Notes under the pieces: generated by a model
Told to the model about the DNA's origin: nothing
Database searches by the model: none
The model's input: the letters and a program-made list of their open reading frames with translations, nothing else
Source of the DNA: DASSUW01 sp036520135
GTDB taxonomy: Bacteria > Actinomycetota > Thermoleophilia > Solirubrobacterales > Solirubrobacteraceae
Direction of reading: 5' to 3'
DNA: 8,973 bases
Assembly: GCA_036520135.1 (NCBI GenBank)
Contig: DATDKF010000109.1
Span: 1-8,973 of the forward strand
Program-made: the position numbers and the translations under genes
Part shown: positions 1-6,265 of the stretch, piece by piece
Numbering within the stretch: the first letter of the stretch is position 1
Layout: each line of letters starts with the position of its first letter

Positions 1-846
1 GTCGCCGAGGCGCTCGCGCTCGCCTGCCGGGCGCTGCGGGCCGCGGGCGCGCGGCGGCTCGCGGTCGAGGACCCGAGCCACCACCAGACGTGGCGGCTGA
101 TCGCCCACGCCGGGCTCGAGCCGGTGCCGGTCCCGGTCGACACCGCGGGGATTGACGTCGCGGCGCTCGCCGGCGCGGGCGCCGACGCCGTGCTGATCAC
201 GCCCGCCCACCAGTTCCCGACCGGCGTCGTGCTCGACCCGGCGCGACGGGCCGCGCTGCTCGAGTGGGCGCGGCGCGCCGGGACGGTGGTGATCGAGGAC
301 GACTATGACGCCGAGTACCGCTACGACCGCCACCCGGTCGGCGCGCTGCAGGGGCTCGCCCCGGAGCACGTCGTGCACGTCCACTCGGTCTCCAAGACGC
401 TCGCCCCGGGGCTGCGGATGGGCTGGGCGGCGCTGCCCGCCCGCTTCGCCGCCGCGGTCGCCGACGAGAAGCGGCTCTCGGATCTCGGCTCGCCCGCGCT
501 CGACCAGCTCACGCTGGCCAGCTTCCTCGAGCGCGGCGAGCTCGACCGCCACCTGCGCCGCACCCGGCCCGTCTACCGCCGGCGGCGCGACGCGCTGCTC
601 CGCGGGCTCGCCGGCCTCGAGGTCGAGGGCATCGCCGCGGGCCTGCACGTGCTCGCCCGCCTGCCCGCCGGCCACGCGGAGGATGCGGTCGTCGCCGCGG
701 CCGCCGCCCACGGCGTGGCCGTCGACGCCCTCGGGCCGCACGTGGCCGGCGCGCCCCGCCCACCGTCGCTGATCCTCGGCTACACGCGGCTCGCCGAGCC
801 GGCCCTGGCGCGCGCCGGCCGCCTCCTCCGGTCGCTGCTCGGCTGA
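1..846 (+). CDS. MocR-type transcriptional regulator, aminotransferase-like domain (3' part of gene)
   Basis: The reading frame is open from base 1 to a TGA at 844-846, so the start lies outside the window. The 281 visible residues are a fold-type I, PLP-dependent aminotransferase domain. Landmarks are an HQFPTG segment near residue 70, the IEDDYDAEYRYD block near residue 100, and SVSKTLAPGLRMGW, in which the lysine at codon 132 (bases 394-396) is the expected PLP Schiff-base residue. DDYDAEYRYD followed by SKTLAPGLRMGW is characteristic of the MocR/PdxR branch of GntR regulators, where this domain follows an N-terminal winged helix. That DNA-binding half would lie upstream and is not visible. 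Family members sense PLP or amino-group ligands and control vitamin B6, GABA or taurine genes; the target here is unknown. A stand-alone class I aminotransferase is the alternative. The domain looks intact, with no frameshift. Confidence 0.88.
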   Translation, partial: VAEALALACRALRAAGARRLAVEDPSHHQTWRLIAHAGLEPVPVPVDTAGIDVAALAGAGADAVLITPAHQFPTGVVLDPARRAALLEWARRAGTVVIEDDYDAEYRYDRHPVGALQGLAPEHVVHVHSVSKTLAPGLRMGWAALPARFAAAVADEKRLSDLGSPALDQLTLASFLERGELDRHLRRTRPVYRRRRDALLRGLAGLEVEGIAAGLHVLARLPAGHAEDAVVAAAAAHGVAVDALGPHVAGAPRPPSLILGYTRLAEPALARAGRLLRSLLG

Positions 847-850
847 CGGC

Positions 851-879
851 TCGACGGACGCCTCCCCGCTTGCGACAAT
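851..879 (+). promoter_or_regulatory. Candidate promoter of the 146-aa gene
   Basis: A TCGACG hexamer at 851-856 and a GACAAT hexamer at 874-879 are 17 bases apart, in sigma-70-like arrangement. Transcription would start near 886 and give a leader of about 30 bases that contains the GAAGGGG ribosome site at 902-908. Neither hexamer is close to consensus, so this is only a candidate. Confidence 0.25.
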
Positions 880-916
880 CGGCACGACGCCGCTCATCGA
901 CGAAGGGGTTCGTCAC

Positions 917-1357
917 ATGGAGCCTGCCACACGGGTACTCGTGGTCGCCAACAAGACCGCCGCCACGCCGGCGCTGCTGGACGCCGTGCGCGAGCGCGCG
1001 GCGCGCGGGCCGTGCGCGTTCACGCTGCTCGTACCCAACCCCGCACACGGACTGCACGCGGTCGTCGATCCCGAGGACCAGACGAAGTCAGAGGCCCACG
1101 CCACGATCGAGCTCGCGCTGCCGCTGCTCGAGGAGGCGGCCGGCGGGCCGGTGGACTCGATCATCGGCGTGCCGTTCCCGCTCGACGCGGTGCAGGACGC
1201 GGTGAACCTGCACGGCTTCGACGAGATCATCATCTCGACGCTCCCGACGCGCGTCTCCAAGTGGCTGCATCTGGACCTACCGCGCAAGGTCGCCGCGCTC
1301 GGGCTGCCGGTGACGACCGTGACCGCCCGCTCACGCGAGGGCGCGAAGACGGGCTAG
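917..1357 (+). CDS. Hypothetical 146-aa alpha/beta protein, universal-stress-like fold
   Basis: The ATG at 917 is preceded by GAAGGGG (902-908) with an 8-base spacer, which fixes the start. The product has 146 residues, no signal peptide and no membrane segment. It opens with a beta strand and loop (RVLVVANKTAA, residues 6-16) and a helix, has a second strand ending in LLVPNPAHG (about 37-45), and closes with GFDEIIISTLPTRVSKWLHL (about 99-118) and a last strand GLPVTTVTAR (about 129-138). This alternating strand/helix order resembles the Rossmann-like HUP fold of universal stress proteins, and a clear universal stress protein lies 1 kb downstream. The G-2X-G-9X-G(S/T) ATP loop of that family is absent, so ATP binding is not implied. 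I do not recognise a characterised homologue and the function is unknown. It is a single gene on the same strand as the regulator upstream, 70 bases away. Confidence 0.82.
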   Translation: MEPATRVLVVANKTAATPALLDAVRERAARGPCAFTLLVPNPAHGLHAVVDPEDQTKSEAHATIELALPLLEEAAGGPVDSIIGVPFPLDAVQDAVNLHGFDEIIISTLPTRVSKWLHLDLPRKVAALGLPVTTVTARSREGAKTG

Positions 1358-1360
1358 CCT
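1355..1360 (+). promoter_or_regulatory. Candidate -10 element for a leaderless transcript
   Basis: TAGCCT fits the actinobacterial TANNNT -10 pattern and overlaps the stop codon of the preceding gene (1355-1357). It ends 8 bases before the ATG at 1369, so transcription from the usual distance would begin at or within a base or two of the start codon. No Shine-Dalgarno sequence is present between them, which agrees with leaderless translation. Confidence 0.4.
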
Positions 1361-1368
1361 AGACCCGC

Positions 1369-1452
1369 ATGCCGCGGTTCTGGCTCTGGACTCAGCTGGC
1401 GATCATCGCGTTCGTCGTGGCGGGCGCGATCATCGCGCTGACCAAGATCTGA
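1369..1452 (+). CDS. 27-residue single-pass membrane peptide
   Basis: A short frame runs ATG (1369-1371) to TGA (1450-1452). The peptide starts MPRFWLWTQLAII and ends ALTKI. After a short Pro-Arg-aromatic head, about 20 residues are hydrophobic (Leu, Ile, Val, Ala, Phe, Gly), then a Thr-Lys-Ile tail: a single transmembrane helix of about the right length. Codons prefer G or C in the third position (ATC, GTC, CTG, GCG), as in neighbouring genes. A TAGCCT box just upstream suggests leaderless expression. The last 23 bases overlap, tail to tail, the 3' end of the PHP phosphatase gene on the other strand. Function is unknown; it could be an accessory membrane microprotein or a chance frame. The combination of promoter-like element, composition and hydrophobicity makes a real gene more likely than not. 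Confidence 0.55.
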   Translation: MPRFWLWTQLAIIAFVVAGAIIALTKI

Positions 1453-2197
1453 GCCGCCCACGCATCCCGCGCCGGCGCGGCAGCTCGGGCCGCGGCGGGA
1501 GCGGGCGGCCGGCGATGATCGCCGCCGGCGCCGTCGCGGTCATCCACTCGTGCTGGGCCTCGTCGAGCACGCCGCCGGCCGTGCGCAGGTCCGGGCCGCG
1601 GCGGATCGGGTCGTGCGCGTCGCTGGCCAGCACGTGCGCGAGCCCCTGCTCGATCATCGCCCGCGCCGCGCGCCGCGGGATGTCGCCGAAGCCGCCGGCC
1701 AGCGAGCCGGTCGTGACCTGCGCGAGCGCGCCGCGCTCGACCATCCGCGTCAGCAGCCCGAGGTCGCGCTGGAAGCTCGCCGAGCGCTCGGGGTGGGCGA
1801 GCAGGACCCCGAAGCCGCGGCGCTGCAGGTCCGCGACCATCATCTCCATGCCGGCGCCGACCGGCGCGAACGGGCACTCGAACAGCACGTACGGGCCGCC
1901 GCCGAGCGCCAGCGCGCGCAGCGCTTCGTCGTCGAGGTCGGGGAGCCGCTCGGGCGCGATCTCGCCGCCGGCCAGCAGCTCGAGCTCGATCCCCTCCTCG
2001 GCCAGCCGCGTCTGCAGCGCCGTGCGCGCGCGCGTGATGTCGTCCGGCCCGAGATCGAACACGTAGCCGATGTGCGAGGTCGTGGCGATCGCCTTCGTCC
2101 CCGCGGCGACCGCGACCCGCGCCATCTCCAGCGCGTCCTCGATCGTCGGCGGCCCGTCGTCGATCTCGGGGAGGATGTGCGCGTGGAGGTCGATCAT
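1430..2197 (-). CDS. PHP-family phosphatase, CpsB/YwqE-like (protein-tyrosine phosphatase)
   Basis: The 255-residue product has the full set of PHP metal-site motifs: DLHAHILPEIDDGP (residues 3-16, His5 and His7), TSHIGY (His42), GGEI (Glu79), FECPF (Glu107), LLAHPER (His135) and LASDAHD (Asp193, His195). Length and motif order match CpsB/CapC/YwqE, manganese-dependent phosphatases that dephosphorylate bacterial tyrosine kinases and their substrates controlling capsule and exopolysaccharide assembly. The start is the ATG at 2197-2195, preceded on the minus strand by GTGGGAG with only 3 bases between, tighter than usual. The C-terminal 25 residues are Pro/Arg-rich and outside the domain. No kinase, Wzz-like or glycosyltransferase gene is visible, so it acts as an orphan here. 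It diverges from the universal stress gene across 98 bases and overlaps the 27-residue peptide gene at its 3' end. Histidinol phosphatase is a less likely alternative. Confidence 0.87.
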   Translation of the reverse strand: MIDLHAHILPEIDDGPPTIEDALEMARVAVAAGTKAIATTSHIGYVFDLGPDDITRARTALQTRLAEEGIELELLAGGEIAPERLPDLDDEALRALALGGGPYVLFECPFAPVGAGMEMMVADLQRRGFGVLLAHPERSASFQRDLGLLTRMVERGALAQVTTGSLAGGFGDIPRRAARAMIEQGLAHVLASDAHDPIRRGPDLRTAGGVLDEAQHEWMTATAPAAIIAGRPLPPRPELPRRRGMRGRLRSWSAR

Positions 2198-2259
2198 CGG
2201 CTCCCACAGTCCTAGCGGAACCGGCGGATCAACCGGGTCTGCGCGCGCGGGAGCGTGGC

Positions 2260-2265
2260 TATGAT
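2260..2265 (+). promoter_or_regulatory. Candidate -10 element of the universal stress gene
   Basis: TATGAT, one mismatch from TATAAT, lies 30 bases before the ATG in the 98-base divergent intergenic region. No good -35 hexamer is visible 16-18 bases upstream. Transcription would begin near 2272, leaving a short leader with the AGGGAG ribosome site at 2285-2290. Confidence 0.45.
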
Positions 2266-2295
2266 CGCGCCGCGAAGGCGAGCCAGGGAGAACGC

Positions 2296-2739
2296 ATGTT
2301 CCAGTCGATCGTGGTGGGCACCGACGGGTCCGAGACGGCCGGGGAGGCGGTGCGCGAGGCGATCGAGCTGGCGAAGGCGGTCGGCGCGTCGATCGAGCTG
2401 GTATCCGCCTACGAGCCGGTGTCGCGGGAGCGGCTGCGCGAGGAGGCGCGCCAGGCGCCCGGGGACTTGCAGTGGATGGTCAACCCGCGCGAGGACGTCG
2501 AGGCGACGCTCAGCGAGGCGTCCGAGCGGGTCGAGGCCGCCGGCGTGAGCGTCAACACCTACCCGCGCGAGGGCGACCCGGCGGACGCGATTCTCGACGT
2601 CGCCGAGGAGCGCAACGCCGACCTGATCGTCGTCGGCAACAAGGGCATGACCGGCGCCAAGCGCTTCCTGCTCGGCTCGGTGCCCAACAAGGTCTCGCAC
2701 CACGCCCCCTGCTCGGTGCTGATCATCCGCACTACCTAG
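2296..2739 (+). CDS. Universal stress protein, ATP-binding type
   Basis: AGGGAG at 2285-2290, five bases before the ATG, supports the start. The 147-residue product is one UspA domain of normal length. It begins MFQSIVVGTDGSETA, with Asp10 in the nucleotide pocket position, and ends with the ATP loop G114-N-K-G117, nine residues, then G127-S128, matching G-2X-G-9X-G(S/T). The final strand is CSVLIIRTT. Proteins with this loop bind ATP or AMP and act in the cytoplasm in survival under starvation, redox or hypoxic stress, but the partner is not predictable. The insertion between strands 2 and 3 (about residues 45-70) is charged and contains QWMVNPRED. The gene is monocistronic: it diverges from the PHP phosphatase and its stop (2737-2739) lies inside the last codons of the convergent protease gene. 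Confidence 0.93.
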   Translation: MFQSIVVGTDGSETAGEAVREAIELAKAVGASIELVSAYEPVSRERLREEARQAPGDLQWMVNPREDVEATLSEASERVEAAGVSVNTYPREGDPADAILDVAEERNADLIVVGNKGMTGAKRFLLGSVPNKVSHHAPCSVLIIRTT

Positions 2740-4150
2740 CTCTCGCAGGATCGGTCGCCGCCGCGGCGTCGAGCCGCCCGGCGCCGTAGTACGGGTCGAA
2801 CCCGGCGGGGCCGGCGTCGACCGCCGTGGCCTGCAGGCGAGCCGCCACCTCCCTGGACTTCGGGTGCTTGCCGAGGATCCCCGACGCGAGCACGAGCGCG
2901 GCGGTCGCGGCCACGTGCGGCGCGGCCATCGAGGTGCCGACGAAGCGCCGCGGCAGCCCGAAGCGGCGGTAGCTCCCAGCGGTGCGCGGCGCGCTGTCGG
3001 CCGCCGCCCACGGGTAGGTCATCTGGAAGATCCCGCGGCCCTCAGGCGCGCCGGCCGGGCACGTCGGGTCGTTCGGGTCGTCCGGGCCGCCGCCGGGCGC
3101 CATGATGTCGAGCCCGCGGCCCGCGTTGGAGTACTGCGCGCGGCAGCCGTGCTCGGTGATCGCGCCGACGCCGATCACGGAGTCGTACCGCGCCGGGTAG
3201 GCGACGGTGCTGCGCGACTGGTTGCCGGCCGCGGCGACCACGACGACGTTGTGCCGGCGCGCGTAGCGCAGCGCGGCGAGGATGTCGGGGATCTCCGACG
3301 CGGTGACCTGGCGGAACCCGTCGTCGAACTCGAACGACAGGTTGATCACGTTGGCCCCGTGGCGGACGGCGAAGCGGATGCCCGCCGTGATGTTCACGCT
3401 GTCGCCGGCGCCGTAGCGGTCGAGCACCCGCACCGGCATGATCTGCGCGCCGTACGCCAGGCCGGTGACGCCGACCGCGTTGCCGGTGCGCTCGCCGATC
3501 GTGCTGGCGACGTGCGTGCCGTGGCCGTTCTCGTCGGTCGGGAAGCGGTCGCCGTCGACGAAGTCCCAGCCCTTCACGAAGTCCCCGCGCGCGAAGTCGG
3601 GCGAGCGGCGGAAGCGCTTGTGGTCGGTGTACGCGACGCCGGTGTCGAGCACCGCGACGACGACGCCCTTGCCGCCGCCGCGCCCGCGGTCGATCAGGCG
3701 TTGCCAGGCGTCCGGCGCGTTGACGCCGACCCCGGGGAGGAAGTTCCATTGCAGCTGCTGCCAGCCGCCCGGCAGCCCCGAGTCCCCCGGGTCGCCCGGG
3801 ATGTAGGTCGACAGCCGGGCGATCTTGTTCGCCGCTGCGGTGGCCACCTCGGGCCGCGCGCGCAGCTCGCGCACGGTGGCGGCGACGCTGTCGTCGTCGC
3901 GGATCTGGAGCACGCGCGTGTGCGGGGCGAACGCCCGCGCGCCGCCGACGCCGACCGCGCGCTGGACCGCCGCGCGGGCGCCGCTGCCGACCCCCTTGCG
4001 GTAGCGCAGCACCACCTCGCCGGCCACGTGCGTCGCGCCCGGCTTGGCCTCCGCCGCGCGGGCGTCGGCGTCGGCGCCGGCGGCCGCCGGCACGAGGAGA
4101 AGGGCGGCGAGCGCGGTGAGGGTGGGGACGAGGCGAGACGGCGAGATCAT
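2732..4150 (-). CDS. Secreted S8-family subtilisin-like serine protease
   Basis: Starting at the ATG at 4150-4148 the product has 472 residues. Residues 1-28 form a signal peptide (basic start, LTALAALLLV core, Ala-rich end near AAAGADA). Residues about 37-110 look like an I9-type inhibitory propeptide. The catalytic domain has Asp169 (VAVLDTGV), His210 (NGHGTHVA), oxyanion Asn310 (AAAGN) and Ser407 (GTSMAAPH), the complete S8 triad. Cys336 and Cys364 may form a disulfide in the secreted form. No C-terminal anchor is visible, so release from the cell is likely. The frame stays open upstream to 4639 as antisense to tadA, which is not coding. An in-frame ATG at 4204-4202 would add 18 residues rich in Arg/Ser and cannot be excluded as a longer signal n-region; neither ATG has a clear ribosome site. 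It converges on the universal stress gene with an 8-base overlap. Confidence 0.92.
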   Translation of the reverse strand: MISPSRLVPTLTALAALLLVPAAAGADADARAAEAKPGATHVAGEVVLRYRKGVGSGARAAVQRAVGVGGARAFAPHTRVLQIRDDDSVAATVRELRARPEVATAAANKIARLSTYIPGDPGDSGLPGGWQQLQWNFLPGVGVNAPDAWQRLIDRGRGGGKGVVVAVLDTGVAYTDHKRFRRSPDFARGDFVKGWDFVDGDRFPTDENGHGTHVASTIGERTGNAVGVTGLAYGAQIMPVRVLDRYGAGDSVNITAGIRFAVRHGANVINLSFEFDDGFRQVTASEIPDILAALRYARRHNVVVVAAAGNQSRSTVAYPARYDSVIGVGAITEHGCRAQYSNAGRGLDIMAPGGGPDDPNDPTCPAGAPEGRGIFQMTYPWAAADSAPRTAGSYRRFGLPRRFVGTSMAAPHVAATAALVLASGILGKHPKSREVAARLQATAVDAGPAGFDPYYGAGRLDAAAATDPARAR

Positions 4151-4204
4151 GGTGATGGCGGCGGGGAAGCGCCGTGAGCGGGACGCCGTCCGTACACCAA
4201 ACAT

Positions 4205-4288
4205 TGTGGTGCGGTGATAGTTACGGAACAACCCCAGAAAGTGCCACCTTTGATCGGAAATCGTTTCTTTGCTCGCGACGAGCTGTTC
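4205..4288. promoter_or_regulatory. AT-richer divergent promoter region between protease gene and tadA
   Basis: This stretch is clearly less GC-rich than its surroundings and separates two divergent genes, so it probably holds both promoters. On the minus strand TAACTAT lies about 7 bases before the alternative protease ATG at 4204. On the plus strand TTTGATCGGAAATCG lies ahead of tadA. I cannot assign matched -35/-10 pairs to either gene. A GGAAC at 4225-4229 recalls an ECF-sigma -35 box, but no partner box is evident. Confidence 0.3.
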
Positions 4289-4717
4289 ATGCGCCTCGCC
4301 ATCCGCGAGGCCGAGCGCGCGCTCGCGCACGACGACGTCCCGGTCGGAGCGGTGCTCGTCCACGGCGGCGAGGTCATCGGCGCCGCACACAACGAGCGCG
4401 AGCTGCGCGAGGACCCGAGCGCTCACGCCGAGATGCTGGCGATCCGCGAGGGCGCCCGCGCGCTCGGCTCCTGGCGGCTGCTCGACACGGTGCTCTACGT
4501 CACGCTCGAGCCGTGCGCGATGTGCGCGGGCGCGATCGTCCTCGGCCGCATCCCGCGCGTGGTCTACGGCACCACCGACCCGAAGGCGGGCGCCGCGGGG
4601 TCGGTGCTCGACGTGCTCGGCGAGCCGCGCCTGAACCACCGCCCGGAGGTCGCCGGCGGCCTCCTGGCGGCCGAATGCGCCGAGCTTCTGGAGGCGTTCT
4701 TCCGCTCCCGCCGCTGA
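4289..4717 (+). CDS. tadA: tRNA-specific adenosine deaminase
   Basis: The enzyme converts adenosine 34 to inosine in the anticodon of tRNA-Arg(ACG), which is needed to read CGN codons. The 142 residues from the ATG at 4289 carry the zinc deaminase signature: AHAEM with His46 and catalytic Glu48, and EPCAMC with Cys76 and Cys79. VPVGAVLV (17-24), LYVTLEP (69-75) and the C-terminal LNHRPE (115-120) match the TadA group rather than guanine or cytidine deaminases. Family members usually have several residues before the position of this Met, so translation may begin earlier in the same frame, at TTG 4250 or GTG 4214; none has a strong ribosome site (weak GACGAG at 4277-4282 favours 4289). It ends 29 bases before tRNA-Ser. 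Confidence 0.93.
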   Translation: MRLAIREAERALAHDDVPVGAVLVHGGEVIGAAHNERELREDPSAHAEMLAIREGARALGSWRLLDTVLYVTLEPCAMCAGAIVLGRIPRVVYGTTDPKAGAAGSVLDVLGEPRLNHRPEVAGGLLAAECAELLEAFFRSRR

Positions 4718-4727
4718 GCCGAGTCGC

Positions 4728-4733
4728 TACCCT
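4728..4733 (+). promoter_or_regulatory. Candidate -10 element for tRNA-Ser
   Basis: TACCCT fits TANNNT and ends 13 bases before the mature tRNA 5' end, just after the tadA stop. No convincing -35 box is seen, since it would fall inside the tadA 3' end. Read-through from tadA is an alternative source of the tRNA. Confidence 0.3.
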
Positions 4734-4746
4734 CCACGGTCCCCAC

Positions 4747-4836
4747 GGAGGGGTGCGAGAGTGGTTGAATCGGGCGGTCTCGAAAACCGTTGTGTGGGTA
4801 ACCCCTGCACCGAGGGTTCGAATCCCTCCCCCTCCG
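4747..4836 (+). tRNA. tRNA-Ser (anticodon CGA)
   Basis: The 90-base cloverleaf is complete. The acceptor GGAGGGG (4747-4753) pairs perfectly with CCCCTCC (4829-4835), and the discriminator is G (4836), as expected for serine. The anticodon stem is GCGGT/ACCGT around loop CTCGAAA, with CGA at 4781-4783 reading UCG. A long variable arm at 4791-4811 makes it class II. The T arm is GAGGG-TTCGAAT-CCCTC (4812-4828). CCA is not encoded. It follows tadA by 29 bases on the same strand. It is the last clearly intact gene before the decayed region. Confidence 0.96.
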
Positions 4837-5158
4837 CTTACAGGGCCAAAGTTCCTGCTAACGAAAGGGTTTTGCCGTGCGCTTCGCGGTGCGGGCGCGC
4901 CCCTGAGCGCGTCAGCGGACGTCAACGAACGCCTCTCCTGAGGTGGTTCATTCCCCCGCCATTCCCCCCACCGCTTGTTGACGGCGGTGTGCTGCGTACT
5001 GCTGCGCAGTAGTCGCGCGGCGTGTGCGCTGCCGCGACGGGCCCTGGTGCGATCAGTCCGAGGGGCTGACGTTCGACCTCGCCGGCCGTGCTAACCCGGA
5101 TCGGCGCTGGTCGCCAAACGGAGCGGCGTAAGGCGGGTCCAGGGCGACCGGAACCGTA
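4837..5158. other. Gene-free stretch after tRNA-Ser
   Basis: No reading frame here has convincing protein character. Visible pieces are a GGGCGCGCCC palindrome (4893-4902), a C-run segment at 4946-4977 that loosely echoes the tRNA-Ser 3' end, a TTGACG hexamer (4978-4983) without a fitting -10 box, and a short hairpin TACTGC-TGC-GCAGTA (4997-5011). A plus-strand frame from about 5057 to the TAA at 5126-5130 looks faintly coding (LTFDLAGRANPD) and may be another gene remnant. No T-rich terminator for the tRNA was found. Confidence 0.45.
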
Positions 5159-6095
5159 ATGTGCGACCCGATGGCGACCGGGCGCTGCATCCCATGCGAG
5201 AAGCCCACCGCCGCGCTGACGGCCCTGCCGGAGACAGTCTGTGCGGGCGGGCCGCACGCCGATTGCGTCACCGCCGTGTACGTCTTCGGCTCCTACGCGC
5301 GCGGCGCACTCAACGTCGGCGACGTGGACACCGACATCGAGTGCGACGCCAAGCTCGATCCGGGCGTCGAGCGCGAGATGCTCAACAACCGCGTCGCCGG
5401 CGACTGGAACACGCCGTTTCGCAAGCCGCTCAAGCCGGCGCGCGCCCTGCAGGTGATGTTCAACCACCACGAAATGCTGGGCGAGCCCGTACTGGTCTAC
5501 CAGCGCGGCGACACGCGCGGGCGCGCGGGCGCGCGCCGACGCGATCGCGCCGGACCCGGCTGCCGGACGCGCGAAGCGCGACCCAGTCCACCGGGCGATC
5601 GAGCCCGTCGCCGAGGATTCTCGCTCGCCCGTCGCGCATCATGCGCTCCGAACTCATCGGAGCCGGGCTGCTTGCGATCGACGTCATCGACCTGGTTGAC
5701 GCCGTCGAGGAGGACATCGCCGACCGGGTCTACTGCCGGGAGGTGCGGATGCGTTGGCGGAACTCCTCCAGCCCGCTCGCGAGGGCCGCCCGCGCCGCCG
5801 GGCGCTACCTCGAGGCCGCCGACGTCGACCTCGGCGCCGTGGCGCTCATGCCGAAGGGCGTCCTCGGCGGCGCGGGTTCAGCGTGGGCGGTCGACTGCCG
5901 CGAGACTCACCTGCGGCGGCTCGTGATCTACCTCGGCTACCACGGGATCACCAACGGGCTGTTCGTCTGCGCCCGGAGCGCAAGCGGCCGCTGCGCACGC
6001 TGCGGATGACCGCGCCCGACGCGGCGGCGCTGCCGGTCACCGACCTCGAGGGCTGGCTGTCGCACGCGCGCCTCAGATCCACCGCATCGGCTAGG
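5159..6095 (+). pseudogene. Nucleotidyltransferase-domain protein, broken by about three frame changes
   Basis: From the ATG at 5159 the first 119 codons encode a pol-beta-type nucleotidyltransferase core: VYVFGSYARGALNVGDVDTD, with Gly44-Ser45 and Asp55/57/59 as the GS-x9-DxD metal-binding signature. This frame loses third-position G/C bias after about 5515. Protein-like sequence then continues in the next frame (about 5520-5650, ADAIAPDPAAGRAKRDP), moves to a third frame (about 5650-5970, ELIGAGLLAIDVIDLVDAV then RLVIYLGYHGITNGLFV), and returns to the second (about 5975-6095, KRPLRTLRM then LPVTDLEGWLSHARLRS). The pieces are consecutive and on one strand, so one gene of about 300 codons with accumulated indels is the best reading. 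The natural end is uncertain. The long C-terminal part belongs to no family I recognise. The ATGA at 6006-6009 could instead be a second gene's start, but coding bias begins before it. Confidence 0.6.
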
Positions 6096-6195
6096 GGGAG
6101 CGAACCCGACCTCCTAGGTGCGATCCAAGGAGCGCTTGGCTTAGAGTTTCGTTCATTAGCAGGGATTTTCTCGCTGCCCCCAAGCTCTCGACGGC

Positions 6196-6236
6196 GCGGG
6201 AGTTTGTCCGCATTTAGCGGGAGATGGCGGGAGTTT
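6196..6236. repeat. Three short direct repeats of GCGGGAG
   Basis: GCGGGAGTTT occurs at 6196-6205 and again at 6227-6236, with a shorter copy GCGGGAGA at 6217-6224. The starts are 21 and 10 bases apart, about two and one helical turns, so the copies would face the same side of DNA. They lie next to the inverted repeat at 6234-6265. A protein-binding array (operator or recombinase arm sites) is possible but unproven. Confidence 0.4.
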
Positions 6237-6265
6237 CATCACGCGAGAGGCGCGGTGTGATGAAA
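6234..6265. repeat. 9-bp perfect inverted repeat
   Basis: TTTCATCAC (6234-6242) and GTGATGAAA (6257-6265) are exact reverse complements, separated by 14 bases in which GCG and CGC can extend the stem past a 3-base bulge, leaving loop AGAGG. A run of A follows on the plus strand and a run of T would follow on the minus strand, so it could act as a weak terminator in the leftward direction, or as an operator. Confidence 0.5.

Noticed and set aside
1550..2215. 221-residue plus-strand frame opposite the PHP phosphatase
   Set aside because: It is a composition-driven shadow; the minus-strand frame has all PHP metal-site motifs.
2864..4177. 437-residue plus-strand frame opposite the protease
   Set aside because: It mirrors the protease codons, is dominated by Arg, Ala, Val and Gly, and has no domain motif; the protease on the other strand has a full catalytic triad.
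4151..4639. Upstream extension of the protease frame on the minus strand (to 635 residues)
   Set aside because: It is antisense to tadA, Arg/Ala-rich, and precedes a clear signal peptide; family members start with the signal peptide.
4860..4905. Rho-independent terminator after tRNA-Ser
   Set aside because: There is a TTTT and a GC palindrome, but in the wrong order and without a stem directly before the T run.
4922..5470. 182-residue minus-strand frame opposite the nucleotidyltransferase start
   Set aside because: The opposite strand has the GS-x9-DxD signature; this frame has no recognisable motif.
6006..6260. A separate small gene starting at the ATGA overlap (6006)
   Set aside because: Coding bias in that frame begins about 30 bases before the ATG and fades by about 6095, which fits a frameshifted continuation better than a new gene.
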